A program made the position numbers and the translations under genes. The notes under the pieces were generated by a model. The model had not been told where the DNA came from. It saw only the letters and a program-made list of their open reading frames with translations, and did no database searches. This document shows, piece by piece, positions 16,030-25,409 of a stretch of 44,369 nucleotides of DNA. Origin of the DNA: Planctomycetota bacterium (GTDB lineage: Bacteria > Planctomycetota > Planctomycetia > Planctomycetales > Planctomycetaceae); contig QWQF01000069.1 in the NCBI GenBank assembly GCA_003669125.1, forward strand, positions 1-44,369, read 5' to 3'. How positions within the stretch are numbered: the stretch's first letter is position 1; the number at the start of each line of letters is the position of its first letter.

Positions 16030-18516
16030 ATGAACTCGCAACACTTTCGTCAATATGCGGTCTTCCTCACGACGATTGCAGCCTTCGCCGCGAGCCCATC
16101 TTTCTGCGTCGCTGCGCCTCTGCGCGAGGGATTCCTCAAAGAGTATTGCATCAAGTGCCACGGTCCCGACAAACAGAGCGGAGACCGGCGATTCGACAAA
16201 CTCACGAATGAAATCACGACGCCGGATGACGCTCTGCTGTGGCAGGACATTCTCGATCAATTGAATCTCGGTGAGATGCCGCCGAAAAAAGAGAAGCAGC
16301 CGTCGAAGACCGAGCTGCTCGCGGCGGTCGATGCGATCACTCAATCCCTGGCCGATGCCACGCAGCGTTTCAAAGGCACGGGAGCGCACACCGTGCTGCG
16401 CCGTCTCAACAGCTTTGAATACCGTCACACCATCGGTGATCTGCTGGGTTTGAATGTCGCTGGATGGAATCCTGTGGCTGATTTCCCGCCCGAGGTTCGT
16501 GCCGATGGCTTCGACAACAACAGCGCCGCGCAGGTGACGTCCGGCATGTTGCTCGATCACTACTTTGTCGCCGCCGAGGAGGCGATCCGGCGGGCGACTG
16601 CCTTTGGTCCGAAACCCGAGAACAAAAGCTATGCGCAGAAGTCGCCGTTCTACTTCGAAGGCAGGAAAAACAATGACCTGCCCAAGCTCTTTCGCACAGA
16701 TCGCTACCGCTGGATTTCGGACAAGGGCTACGACGATCTCCAGGCGCGGCATTATCGCGGCGGGCACATCGGCTTCGAGCCGCTGGCGCGCGGCGGCGCA
16801 CCGCAGAGCGGGCGTTACACCATCCGCATCCAGGCTGCGGCCATCGACCGCACGCATTCCTATGACTTCCTGACGGACTTCCGCAACGGCGATCCGATCG
16901 TGATGGAACTCGCCGCGGTGAATCGCGAGGGGAGCGTCGAGAGCACAGGCAACATCACCACGCAACGCACACTTGCGCTGGTGGAACTCACCAGCGACAA
17001 TCCGCAGTGGTTTGAGTGGACCGTCGATCTCGATCGGGGTGAGGAACCGGAGGTCCGCTTTCGCAATGGCGCGCCTGCGGCCAAGGCATTGGCGTTCAAA
17101 TTGAATCGGTACGCCAAAGGACATCCCGAACTGGAAGCTGTTGCAAAGCTGAAGCTGGGAAAGGGCGAACTCGCTGAGGAGATGCTCAAGGCGTATCGAG
17201 GTCCGAAGCTCCGCATCTGGGAAATGCAGGTGAAAGGTCCGCACCTCGACCAATGGCCGACGCCCGGTCACACCGTGCTGTACGGCAAACTCGTCGCGAA
17301 TCAGATCAGTCGCGCCAACATCCCCGAACGACTGCGCGTCTTCGCCGAAGCGGCCTTTCGTCGCCCATTGCGTTCCGGCGAACTGGCACCCATCGAGAAG
17401 TTGGTCACAGCCAAGCTCAGTGCCGGAATGAAGCCGCTTGATGCGCTGCAACTCGGCTTTCAATCCATCCTCTGCTCGCCCGCCTTTCTCCATTTGCACG
17501 AGGGGAGCGGCAAGCTCGACGACTACGCGCTGGCTTCGCGCCTGTCGTATTTCTTCTGGTCCTCCATGCCGGACCAGACGCTGATCCAGCTCGCGGCTGC
17601 TGGCAAATTGCACGAGCCAGCGGTGCTGGGCGCGCAGGTGGATCGCATGTTGGCCGATCCGAAGTCGCAACGGTTCGTGCAGAACTTCATCCGTCTCTGG
17701 CTGAACCTCGACCACATCGGCGAGATGCCGGTTTCCACCGACTTCGTCAGCTTCTTCCGCGACAACATCGACGCCGCCATGCGCGCCGAGACCGAAACGT
17801 TCTTCCGCCACATTCTCGACAAGAACTTGCCGCCGCGAGAATTCCTCGCCGCCGACTACACATTCTTGAATCGCGAACTCGCGTTGCACTACGGCCTGCC
17901 ACCGGTTGAAGGCGTGCAGCTTCGCCAAGTGTCGCTGCCCAAAGGCGAGCGCGGCGGTTTGCTCGGACACGCCTCGTTCCTCACCGCTTCGGCCAACGGC
18001 GTGGACACCTCGCCCGTCGTGCGCGGCGTCTATGTGCAACAAAAACTACTCGGCTACACCCCACCGCCACCGCCGCCCGACGTTCCCCTCATCGAACCTG
18101 ATGCCAGCGGAGCCACCACGATCCGCGAGCAACTCGCCAAGCATCGCGCGAACGAAACCTGTGCTGCCTGTCATCGCAAGATTGATCCGTTCGGTTTCGC
18201 GTTGGAGAACTTCGACGCCATCGGCGGCTGGCGCGCGAATTACTCGAAGGAGCACACAATCGATCCCAGCGGCGCGCTGCCCACTGGCGAGAAATTCAAA
18301 GGCGTCACCGACTTCCGCAGCCTGCTCATCGCGCGGCACGAGCAGTTCACCCGCTCGCTCACGGAGAAACTCATGAACTACGCCCTCGGCCGCGAGCCTG
18401 CGTTAGCCGACCGCGCCGTGATCGACGGTATCATGAAAGACCTGTCGTCCAACAAAGGCGGATTCAAGGATCTTGTCCGAGCCGTGGTGCTCAGCGAGTC
18501 CTTCGCGAACAACTGA
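16030..18516 (+). CDS. DUF1587/1595/1592/1588/1585 c-type cytochrome protein
   Basis: An 828-residue exported protein. A signal peptide precedes a PSCyt1-type haem motif EYCIKCHGPDKQ (Cys40-His44). The domains in order are DUF1587 (about 115-185, RRLNSFEYRHTIGDLLGLNV), an insert with a carbohydrate-binding-like segment (about 225-420), DUF1595 (about 435-490, FAEAAFRRPLRSGEL), DUF1592 (about 495-620, LASRLSYFFWSSMPDQTL), DUF1588 (about 635-735, GLLGHASFLTASANGVDTSP) with a second haem motif CAACHRKIDPFG (Cys711-His715), and DUF1585 (about 755-828). A TPPPPPPDV linker lies near residue 678. The family is abundant in planctomycetes; electron transfer linked to polymer breakdown is only a hypothesis. 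It forms the expected pair with the DUF1552 gene and follows REP C. Confidence 0.92.
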   Translation: MNSQHFRQYAVFLTTIAAFAASPSFCVAAPLREGFLKEYCIKCHGPDKQSGDRRFDKLTNEITTPDDALLWQDILDQLNLGEMPPKKEKQPSKTELLAAVDAITQSLADATQRFKGTGAHTVLRRLNSFEYRHTIGDLLGLNVAGWNPVADFPPEVRADGFDNNSAAQVTSGMLLDHYFVAAEEAIRRATAFGPKPENKSYAQKSPFYFEGRKNNDLPKLFRTDRYRWISDKGYDDLQARHYRGGHIGFEPLARGGAPQSGRYTIRIQAAAIDRTHSYDFLTDFRNGDPIVMELAAVNREGSVESTGNITTQRTLALVELTSDNPQWFEWTVDLDRGEEPEVRFRNGAPAAKALAFKLNRYAKGHPELEAVAKLKLGKGELAEEMLKAYRGPKLRIWEMQVKGPHLDQWPTPGHTVLYGKLVANQISRANIPERLRVFAEAAFRRPLRSGELAPIEKLVTAKLSAGMKPLDALQLGFQSILCSPAFLHLHEGSGKLDDYALASRLSYFFWSSMPDQTLIQLAAAGKLHEPAVLGAQVDRMLADPKSQRFVQNFIRLWLNLDHIGEMPVSTDFVSFFRDNIDAAMRAETETFFRHILDKNLPPREFLAADYTFLNRELALHYGLPPVEGVQLRQVSLPKGERGGLLGHASFLTASANGVDTSPVVRGVYVQQKLLGYTPPPPPPDVPLIEPDASGATTIREQLAKHRANETCAACHRKIDPFGFALENFDAIGGWRANYSKEHTIDPSGALPTGEKFKGVTDFRSLLIARHEQFTRSLTEKLMNYALGREPALADRAVIDGIMKDLSSNKGGFKDLVRAVVLSESFANN

Positions 18517-18540
18517 ATTCATCTCTCATACGGATCGCAG

Positions 18541-18608
18541 AAATTAGCCGCGCGGCACTAGCCCCGGTTACACGGCATGAACCGGGGCTAGCGCCGCGCG
18601 GCTAATTT
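18541..18608. repeat. REP-like palindrome D
   Basis: Arms 18541-18569 and 18580-18608 pair at 28 of 29 positions with a 10-nt loop ACACGGCATG. The core CTAGCCCCGGTT is shared with copy C, while the outer bases (AAATTAGCCGCGCGGC) differ. It lies between the DUF1592 gene and the first PhoD gene. Confidence 0.93.
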
Positions 18609-18639
18609 TCGGAATGCTGATCAGGACACGACATCAATC

Positions 18640-20073
18640 ATGAACATCGCCCGACGTTTCTTTCTAAAGCTGCTCCCGCTGCTCGCGTGGCGCGGCTCTT
18701 CTCTGGTGGCTGCTGAATCCCAAGTCGCACGCATTTTCCTCGGGCAGGGGGCGATGTCTGGCGAAGTCACCAGTTCAACTGCATTGCTGCAAACGCGGCT
18801 AACTCTGGCGACACAACTCGACCCGACAGGAGAGCTGCCGGGAGCCGCCGGAGTCGCGTGCTTTGAATGGAGCACGCGGGATGATTTCAGCGATGCACAG
18901 CGCACTCCGTTTCAACCGGCTGATGACAAACATGATTTCATCGTGCGTACTAAACTCACCGGCCTGAAGCCCAACACCACTTACCATTACCGCGCGGTCT
19001 ACGGAGCCACAGAGACGACGGCCATGACCGGCGCGAGTTGTTCGTTCAAGACCTTGCCGGGCGGAACCATCGACGCACCAGTGCGATTCATCGTGGGGAG
19101 TTGCATGAACTACAACAAATTCATGCACGGAAAGCGGGGCAAGGCCAGCGGCCCTGAGACAGCCACGGAAACGGACAAGCGCCTTGGCTATCCGGCCTTT
19201 GAGGCGATGCTGAAACTTCATCCGGACTTCTTCGTGGGGACCGGCGACATCGTTTACTACGACAACCCGTTGCGTCTGGCCAAGACGATCCCGCAGTTGC
19301 GCCAATGCTGGCATGAGCAGTTTCGGTTTCCGCGGATGATGGAGTTCTTCCGCAGTGTCCCCGCTTATTGGTCGAAAGACGACCACGACTTTCGCTTCGA
19401 CGATTCGGACAACACGACCGAACGACTTCCCCTGCCGAAGACCGGCATCGACATGTTCCGCGAGCAACTGCCGATGTTGGCCGCGGGCAGTGACAAGCCG
19501 ACCTACCGAACTCATCGAATCAGCCAGCATCTGCAAATCTGGCTGACTGAAGGTCGTGACTACCGCTCGCCGAATGAGATGGCCGATGGTCCCGAAAAGT
19601 CGCTCTGGGGAGCGGAACAGCGCGAATGGTTGAAGACGACTGTGAAGGCGAGCGATGCGAGATGGAAAATCCTGATCTCGCCGACGCCGATGGTCGGGCC
19701 CGACGACGCACGGAAGATCGACAACCACGCCGATCTGAACGGCTATCGCCACGAAGCGGATGCCTTTTTCGCCTGGCTGAAAGAGAACAAGATCGGTCCT
19801 CTGACGATCATCTGCGGAGACCGTCACTGGCAATACCACAGCATTCACCCCACTGGCGTTGAAGAGTTCGCCTGCGGTGCGCTGAACGATGAAAACGCCC
19901 GCCTCGGCGTCGCGCCGGGGGACAAGAATGGCTCTGACCCGCAAGCTCTCATTCGACAACGCTACACCTCGCCAACGCCCAACGGCGGCTTTCTACAGAT
20001 CACGGCCGGAGACGATCTGGTCCTCGAGCATTTCAACTCGCGAGGGAAGCTCCTCTACCGTGCGGTCAAGTAA
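18640..20073 (+). CDS. PhoD-like alkaline phosphatase, Tat-exported
   Basis: A 477-residue calcium/iron-type phosphatase or phosphodiesterase of the PhoD family. The Tat leader is ARRFFLKLLPLLAWRGSSLV. An N-terminal fibronectin-like domain follows (TKLTGLKPNTTYHYRAVYG). The metallophosphatase core has IVGSCMNYNKF, FFVGTGDIVYYDN, YWSKDDHDFRFDDSDN and TIICGDRHWQYHSIH, the standard metal-binding motifs of PhoD. It would release phosphate from phosphomonoesters or diesters outside the cytoplasm. The next gene, 41 bp downstream, encodes a second member with a very similar leader. A gene symbol is not given because the substrate may differ from classical PhoD. Confidence 0.88.
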   Translation: MNIARRFFLKLLPLLAWRGSSLVAAESQVARIFLGQGAMSGEVTSSTALLQTRLTLATQLDPTGELPGAAGVACFEWSTRDDFSDAQRTPFQPADDKHDFIVRTKLTGLKPNTTYHYRAVYGATETTAMTGASCSFKTLPGGTIDAPVRFIVGSCMNYNKFMHGKRGKASGPETATETDKRLGYPAFEAMLKLHPDFFVGTGDIVYYDNPLRLAKTIPQLRQCWHEQFRFPRMMEFFRSVPAYWSKDDHDFRFDDSDNTTERLPLPKTGIDMFREQLPMLAAGSDKPTYRTHRISQHLQIWLTEGRDYRSPNEMADGPEKSLWGAEQREWLKTTVKASDARWKILISPTPMVGPDDARKIDNHADLNGYRHEADAFFAWLKENKIGPLTIICGDRHWQYHSIHPTGVEEFACGALNDENARLGVAPGDKNGSDPQALIRQRYTSPTPNGGFLQITAGDDLVLEHFNSRGKLLYRAVK

Positions 20074-20114
20074 CGTCCAATCGCAGCCGTCCAAAAGAAG
20101 TCGACCAACCCACC

Positions 20115-22097
20115 ATGAACCTCACTCGCCGCCTGTTTTTGAAACTGACCCCACTCCTTTTTTGGCGTGCTTCATCATCGTCGGTCATCGGCGCAGAATC
20201 CGAGGCTGCTCTGCCTTTCGGCTCTGACTTCCCGAAGCTTGATTCCCTCGCGACGGGCGAGTGGTGGACCAAAGGAACGCTCGCTGCAGCGCCGAATGAG
20301 AACAAGAACGCGAAGGGCAAGACCAAGGGCGCGGGCGGTCCACCTGCGCCTCCGTCGCTGGATGTGCCGCGTGATGAGGTGGTGTGCTTCGCGTGCTACA
20401 CGCATCAAAGCGGCGTGCTGAAAATGAGTGCGCAGCTTTTCCCGCTGAAGCCCGGTGAGGCGCGTGTGGCGCGGCTCGAAGTGAAACCAGACGGCGCGGA
20501 CTGGAAGGAGATCGCGAAGAGCGAGGTGAATTATCCAGGCTGGGATGCGCATTTTCGCGTCGAGGGCTGGGATGGCTCGAAGAACGTCCCCTATCGCGTG
20601 CGCCACGGTGAGCAGGCGATGTTTGAGGGACTCATCCGTCGCGATCCGGTCGAGAAGAACGTGATCGTCATCGCCAACATGAGCTGCAACTCCAGCCGCA
20701 CCATCGGTCCACGCACGGAGATCGTGGAGAATCTGCGGGCGCAGGACCCGGACGTGCTGTTCTTTGGCGGTGACCAGACCTACCGCCACACCGAGCACAC
20801 GGCGGGCTGGATCGAGTTCGGCCTGCAGTTCCGCGACATCATTCGCGACCGGCCGACGGTGTGTATTCCCGACGATCACGACGTGGGTCACGGCAATCTC
20901 TGGGGCGAGGCGGGAGGTCAATCTCACATTGAAGGCGATGCCGACGGTGGTTATCGCTATCCCGTGGCTTATGTGAACCAGGTGCAGCGTCAGCAGAGCT
21001 GGCATCTGCCGGACTCGCCTGATCCGGCACCCGTGAGCCGGGACATCAGCGTCTACTTCACGAGGATGACCATCGGCGGCATCGACTTCGCCATTCTGGA
21101 GGACCGGAAATTCAAAACCGGTCCCGCAGGCACGATCCCGCAGATGGGGCCTCGTCCGGACCACATCAACGATCCGTCGTACGACCCGAAAAGCATCGAT
21201 CTGCCCGGCTTGGAACTGTTGGGCCAGCGGCAGGAAAAGTTCCTCCGCGAGTGGGGCAAGGACTACAGCGGTGGCGCGGAGATGAAGTGTGTGCTTTCCG
21301 CCACGGCCTTCTGCGGAGCCGTGCATATGCATGGCGGACGCGACAAACGCCTGCTCGCTGATCTCGACTGCAATGGCTGGCCGCAGAGCGGTCGCAATCG
21401 CGCTCTGGTGGAGATCCGCCGCGCGTGGGCTCCGCATCTGTGCGGTGACCAGCATCTGGCCGTCGTCGTGAAGCACGGCATTGAAGAGTTTGGCGACGGG
21501 CCATTCAGTTTCACCAGTCCCGCATTGGTGAACACGATCTATGGCCGCTGGTGGCATCCGCTCGATGAACAGCCCGGCCCGAATCCGGTTCCGAACAGCC
21601 CGTTGCCCTGGACCGGCGACTTCAAAGACGGCCTCGGCAACCCAATCCGCATGCTCGCCTACGCCAACCCCGAGGACATCCAGGACGAGAAGCAGCGTGC
21701 CGACGGCTACGGCCTCATCCGCTTCGACAAGAGATCGCGGCAGATCACCTTCGAATGCTGGCCGCGCTTCGCAAAAGTCACCGACGGCGACAAAGCCCAG
21801 TTCCCCGGGTGGCCCATCACCATCGTGATGGATGCGAACGACGGCCGCAAAGTGACCGGCTGGCTCCCCGAACTCGTGTTTGAAAGCGGAGCCAACCCCG
21901 TTGTGCAAGTCATTGAGGACGCCACCGGTGACGTCCTCTACACGGTCCGCGCTCAGGGCGGTCGCTTCCATCCGCGTGTCTATTCCACGGGCAAACACAC
22001 CATCAAACTCGGCCCGGATAAACCTGATGCACAAACCCTCGCCGACCTCGAACCAAAACCGAAGGCTGAGTCCGGCCAGCGCATCGTGAAGCTGTAA
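20115..22097 (+). CDS. PhoD-type metallophosphoesterase, Tat-exported, second copy
   Basis: A 660-residue relative of PhoD. The leader TRRLFLKLTPLLFWRASSSS is nearly superimposable on that of the preceding gene, whereas the mature parts are strongly diverged. A low-complexity Lys/Ala/Pro linker follows (NENKNAKGKTKGAGGPPAPP). The core motifs are IVIANMSCNSSR, LFFGGDQTYRHTE, CIPDDHDVGHGNLWGE, AFCGAVHMHG and HLCGDQHLAVVVKHG. The C-terminal about 150 residues form an additional beta-rich region (MLAYANPEDIQD, YTVRAQGGRFHPRVYSTGKH). It would hydrolyse phosphate esters outside the cytoplasm; the substrate is unknown. It is probably in one transcript with the neighbouring PhoD and sulfatases. Confidence 0.85.
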   Translation: MNLTRRLFLKLTPLLFWRASSSSVIGAESEAALPFGSDFPKLDSLATGEWWTKGTLAAAPNENKNAKGKTKGAGGPPAPPSLDVPRDEVVCFACYTHQSGVLKMSAQLFPLKPGEARVARLEVKPDGADWKEIAKSEVNYPGWDAHFRVEGWDGSKNVPYRVRHGEQAMFEGLIRRDPVEKNVIVIANMSCNSSRTIGPRTEIVENLRAQDPDVLFFGGDQTYRHTEHTAGWIEFGLQFRDIIRDRPTVCIPDDHDVGHGNLWGEAGGQSHIEGDADGGYRYPVAYVNQVQRQQSWHLPDSPDPAPVSRDISVYFTRMTIGGIDFAILEDRKFKTGPAGTIPQMGPRPDHINDPSYDPKSIDLPGLELLGQRQEKFLREWGKDYSGGAEMKCVLSATAFCGAVHMHGGRDKRLLADLDCNGWPQSGRNRALVEIRRAWAPHLCGDQHLAVVVKHGIEEFGDGPFSFTSPALVNTIYGRWWHPLDEQPGPNPVPNSPLPWTGDFKDGLGNPIRMLAYANPEDIQDEKQRADGYGLIRFDKRSRQITFECWPRFAKVTDGDKAQFPGWPITIVMDANDGRKVTGWLPELVFESGANPVVQVIEDATGDVLYTVRAQGGRFHPRVYSTGKHTIKLGPDKPDAQTLADLEPKPKAESGQRIVKL

Positions 22098-22159
22098 ACA
22101 TTAAAACTAATCCACCAACTCAGGAAACACTGCAAGGTCGCGGATCCCGTAAACCAATT

Positions 22160-23917
22160 ATGAAATACACCCTCACCATCATCACCGCCCTGCTACTGTC
22201 TCCGTTGGCCGCGCTGCACGCCGCTGCTGACAAGCCGAACATCCTCATCATCCTCGCGGACGATCTCGGCTGGTCAGACCTTGGGTGCTACGGGGGCGAG
22301 ATCCGCACGCCGAATCTCGACTCGCTCGCGGCGGGCGGGCTGCGCTTTACGCAGTTCTATTCCTGCACGCGCTGCTGTCCGTCGCGTGCGTCGCTGCTCA
22401 CGGGGCTTTATCCGCATCAGGCGGGCATCGGACTGATGACTTCCGATCAGGCCGCGAAGTTTCCGGGGGCCGGCGACAAAGGCGAGGCGTTCCCCGGTTA
22501 TCGTGGCGCGCTGAATGCGAACTGCGTGACCATCGCGCAGGTGCTCAAGACCGCCGGTTATCGCACGGCTGCCGCCGGTAAATGGCATGTGGGCGACAGC
22601 GAACCGCCGACCAAGCGCGGCTTCGACGACTTCTACGGCTTCATCGGCGGCTACGGGGTGGACTCGTGGGAGCCGCGCATGATGAAGCGTCTGCCCGAGA
22701 GCAGACCGCAGCGCAGCTACAAACCCGGCGAGTTTTTTGCCACCGACGCGATCACCGATCACGCGCTGGATTTTCTCGCCGACATGCGACAATCGGGCGC
22801 GCCGTGGCTGCTCTACATCGGGTATCAGGCCCCGCATTTCCCTGTGCAGTCGAAACGCGAGGACATGACCGGCTACCCGGAAATCTACGCGCGAGGCTGG
22901 GACAACATCCGCGAGCAACGCCTTGCGAAGCAGAAGAAAATCGGCCTGCTGCCGGAGAGCACCCTGCTCACGCCGCGCAGCAAGATTACCCATTCCGTCG
23001 CATCCAAACGCCTCGGCTCGTGGACTGGTGACGGGAATAATCCCGCGTGGGATTCGCTGCCTGCGGATCGTCGCGCTGACCTCGCACAGCGGATGGCAGT
23101 CTATGCCGGAATGGTCACGGGCATGGACCGCAACATCGGACGCCTGCTCGCCGACCTGCGCGCCAGCGGACAACTCGACAACACGCTCATCGTTTTCCTC
23201 AGCGACAACGGCGCGTGCGCGGAGTGGGAGCCATTCGGATTCGAGATGCTGCCGACGCCGAATCCCGTGCCCGGCACTGGCCTCAACCAAGGCACGCAGG
23301 CGCTGCCGAACAAACTCTACCGCGGCGCTGAACTCGCGCAGATGGGCCAGGCGGGTTCGTTCCCGAGCTACGGCTCCGGCTGGGCGAACGCGTGCAACAC
23401 ACCGTGGCGTCTCTACAAACATTACGGCCACGAAGGGGGCATCGGCACGCCGCTCATCGCGCATTGGCCGGCTTCCGTTGGGAAAGACAAGGACAACGGA
23501 TGGTTCGTGCGCGAGCCGGCGCATCTCATTGACCTCATGGCGACGTGCGTGGACATTGCCGGCGCGAAGTATCCCGCGGAGTGGAATGGAAAGAATGTCC
23601 TCCCGATGGAAGGCGTGAGCCTGCGGCCGTTGCTTGCTCCTTTTCCCGATTCCTCCGCGTCGCGATCTCCCCGTCTCCTCGGCTGGGAACACGAGGGAAA
23701 CCGCGCGTTCCGCGAAGGCAAATGGAAACTCGTCTCCCTCGCCGCCGCGCCGTGGGAGCTTTACGACATGGAAGCCGACCGCGTGGAGATGAATGACCTC
23801 GCCGTATCCCAACCGGAGCGCGTGAAGAACATGTCCTCGAAATGGGAAGCGTGGGCGAAACGCACGAACGTCCTCCCAAGACCCGACGCACCCCGTGCGA
23901 TAATTCCCAAACCGTAG
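22160..23917 (+). CDS. Secreted arylsulfatase
   Basis: A 585-residue type I sulfatase, the long arylsulfatase A-like form. A signal peptide of about 22 residues (ending LHAAAD) precedes KPNILIILADDLGWSDLGCY. The maturation motif is CCPSRASLLTGLYPHQ, with Cys72 as the formylglycine position and Cys73 in the variable position. GKWHVGDSEPPTKRGF, YQAPHFP, IVFLSDNGACAEWEPFG and HYGHEGGIGTPLIAHWPA are the remaining active-site and family segments; RMAVYAGMVTGMDRNIGRLL is characteristic of the arylsulfatase subgroup. It follows the PhoD pair by 62 bp and precedes another sulfatase by 49 bp. Confidence 0.93.
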   Translation: MKYTLTIITALLLSPLAALHAAADKPNILIILADDLGWSDLGCYGGEIRTPNLDSLAAGGLRFTQFYSCTRCCPSRASLLTGLYPHQAGIGLMTSDQAAKFPGAGDKGEAFPGYRGALNANCVTIAQVLKTAGYRTAAAGKWHVGDSEPPTKRGFDDFYGFIGGYGVDSWEPRMMKRLPESRPQRSYKPGEFFATDAITDHALDFLADMRQSGAPWLLYIGYQAPHFPVQSKREDMTGYPEIYARGWDNIREQRLAKQKKIGLLPESTLLTPRSKITHSVASKRLGSWTGDGNNPAWDSLPADRRADLAQRMAVYAGMVTGMDRNIGRLLADLRASGQLDNTLIVFLSDNGACAEWEPFGFEMLPTPNPVPGTGLNQGTQALPNKLYRGAELAQMGQAGSFPSYGSGWANACNTPWRLYKHYGHEGGIGTPLIAHWPASVGKDKDNGWFVREPAHLIDLMATCVDIAGAKYPAEWNGKNVLPMEGVSLRPLLAPFPDSSASRSPRLLGWEHEGNRAFREGKWKLVSLAAAPWELYDMEADRVEMNDLAVSQPERVKNMSSKWEAWAKRTNVLPRPDAPRAIIPKP

Positions 23918-23966
23918 CTCAACTTTCCCGAACCTCTGCCCCGCACTTTTTTGAAGCTCCCTCTCA

Positions 23967-25286
23967 ATGAAACCAAACCTCGTCCTTCTCACGTTGCTTC
24001 TCGCCATCGTCGGCCCGATCAATGCCGCTGAAACGTCGGCATCCGCCAAGCCCAACATCATCTTCATCCTCGCTGACGATCTCGGCGTCGGGAACGTGGG
24101 GTGTTACGGCGCGGACAATTACAAGACTCCGCACATCGACGCTCTGGCGAACGGCGGCATTCGCTACACCCTCGCTTACACGGCTCCGCTGTGCGGGCCT
24201 TCGCGGACGCTGATCATGACGGGGCGGTATGCGTTTCGGACGGGGGCGACGAATCAGGATCGAGTCGGGCAACTGAAACCGTCCGTCGAAACGATGCTGC
24301 CGAAGATGCTCAAGCCGGCGGGGTATGTCAGCTCGGCGGTCGGCAAGTGGAGCCAGTTGCCGCTGCAGCCGTCCGACTGGGGCTTCGACGACTACCTGCG
24401 ATTTAACGGCAGCGGCGTGTACTGGAACAAGAAGGCCAAGGGCGAACCGTATGTTGTGAACGGCAAGAGCAAGACGTTGCGCGACAAGGAATACATGCCC
24501 GACCTGCTGCACCAGCATGTCACTAACTTCATCACCAAGCATCGCGACGATCCGTTCTTCGTTTACTACTCGCTGTCGAGTGTGCATGGCGAACTTCAGC
24601 TCACGCCGGACAGCGCGGCGGACAGCCAGGACTTGATGGGGGACAACGTCGCCTACATGGACAAGCTGGTCGGCAAGTTGATTGCAGAACTCGAACGCCT
24701 GAAGCTGCGCGAGAAAACGCTGATCGTCTTCATGGGTGACAACGGCACGGGTAAAGGGCAAGCGGACGAAGCCACGATCGGCGGACGTCGGCTGTCTGGC
24801 GAGAAAGGATCGATGCTGGAAGGTGGAGCTCTCGTGCCGCTGATCGTGAACTGGCCCGGCGTGACGCCCCAGAGCCAGGTGGCCACGGGAGTCGTCGATT
24901 CCACCGACTTCGTGCCGTCGTTCGCGGAATTGGCGCGCGTCGAATTGCCAGCGGACAAAATGATCGACGGCAAGAGTCTGGTCACGCACTGGTGCCGAGG
25001 AACTGCCGAGCCTCGCGATTGGGTCTTCATCCAACTCGCGCGCAACTGGTACGTCCGCGAACCGCAATGGAAGCTGAATCAAGCGGGCGAACTCTTCGAC
25101 ATGAGCGACGCGCCCTTCGCCGAGAAGCTCGTCGCCGCCGACACGAAAGACGCCGCCGCGACTGCCGCGCGCCAGCGTCTGCAAGAAGTGCTCGATAAAC
25201 TCAACCCCGCCGGAGGCATCCTCGACGACGGCGACGGCACCGGCCGGCACGCCAACAAAGACAAGAAGAAAACAAAATCGAAGTAG
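23967..25286 (+). CDS. Secreted sulfatase
   Basis: A 439-residue type I sulfatase. A signal peptide of about 20 residues (ending GPINAAE) is followed by KPNIIFILADDLGVGNVGCY, the maturation motif CGPSRTLIMTGR (Cys76), GKWSQLPLQPSDWGFDDYLR, VYYSLSSVHGELQLT and VFMGDNGTGKGQADE. The usual GKWH is GKWS here, so the Lys is kept but the following His is replaced by Ser. The C-terminus is Lys-rich (ANKDKKKTKSK), as in the sulfatase at 11491. It is the last gene of the PhoD-sulfatase run; an ECF sigma gene follows after 123 bp. Confidence 0.92.
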   Translation: MKPNLVLLTLLLAIVGPINAAETSASAKPNIIFILADDLGVGNVGCYGADNYKTPHIDALANGGIRYTLAYTAPLCGPSRTLIMTGRYAFRTGATNQDRVGQLKPSVETMLPKMLKPAGYVSSAVGKWSQLPLQPSDWGFDDYLRFNGSGVYWNKKAKGEPYVVNGKSKTLRDKEYMPDLLHQHVTNFITKHRDDPFFVYYSLSSVHGELQLTPDSAADSQDLMGDNVAYMDKLVGKLIAELERLKLREKTLIVFMGDNGTGKGQADEATIGGRRLSGEKGSMLEGGALVPLIVNWPGVTPQSQVATGVVDSTDFVPSFAELARVELPADKMIDGKSLVTHWCRGTAEPRDWVFIQLARNWYVREPQWKLNQAGELFDMSDAPFAEKLVAADTKDAAATAARQRLQEVLDKLNPAGGILDDGDGTGRHANKDKKKTKSK

Positions 25287-25409
25287 CGACCTGCCGAAGG
25301 CGCAATCAGCTTCTCGGAAGACGAGGCTGTCCTGGCTTCACTTTCTGGTCGAATCCGGAAAGTTATGGGTAACCTCGTCATGGTTGCTGCCATGTTTGGT
25401 GGAGTAGCC

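Noticed and set aside
16012-18042. 676-codon minus-strand open frame
   Set aside because: It is opposite the DUF1592 gene, with no domain match; a usual by-product of high GC codon use. The same applies to the long minus-strand frames at 20175-22034, 22274-24067 and 29116-30915.
15935-18608. REP palindromes as Rho-independent terminators or as a CRISPR array
   Set aside because: No T tract follows the stems, and the copies are single, dispersed and self-complementary with no spacer structure.
3403-25286. Clusters of sulfatases as recent tandem duplicates
   Set aside because: Maturation motifs, lengths and later active-site segments differ too much; even neighbours at 22160 and 23967 belong to different subgroups.
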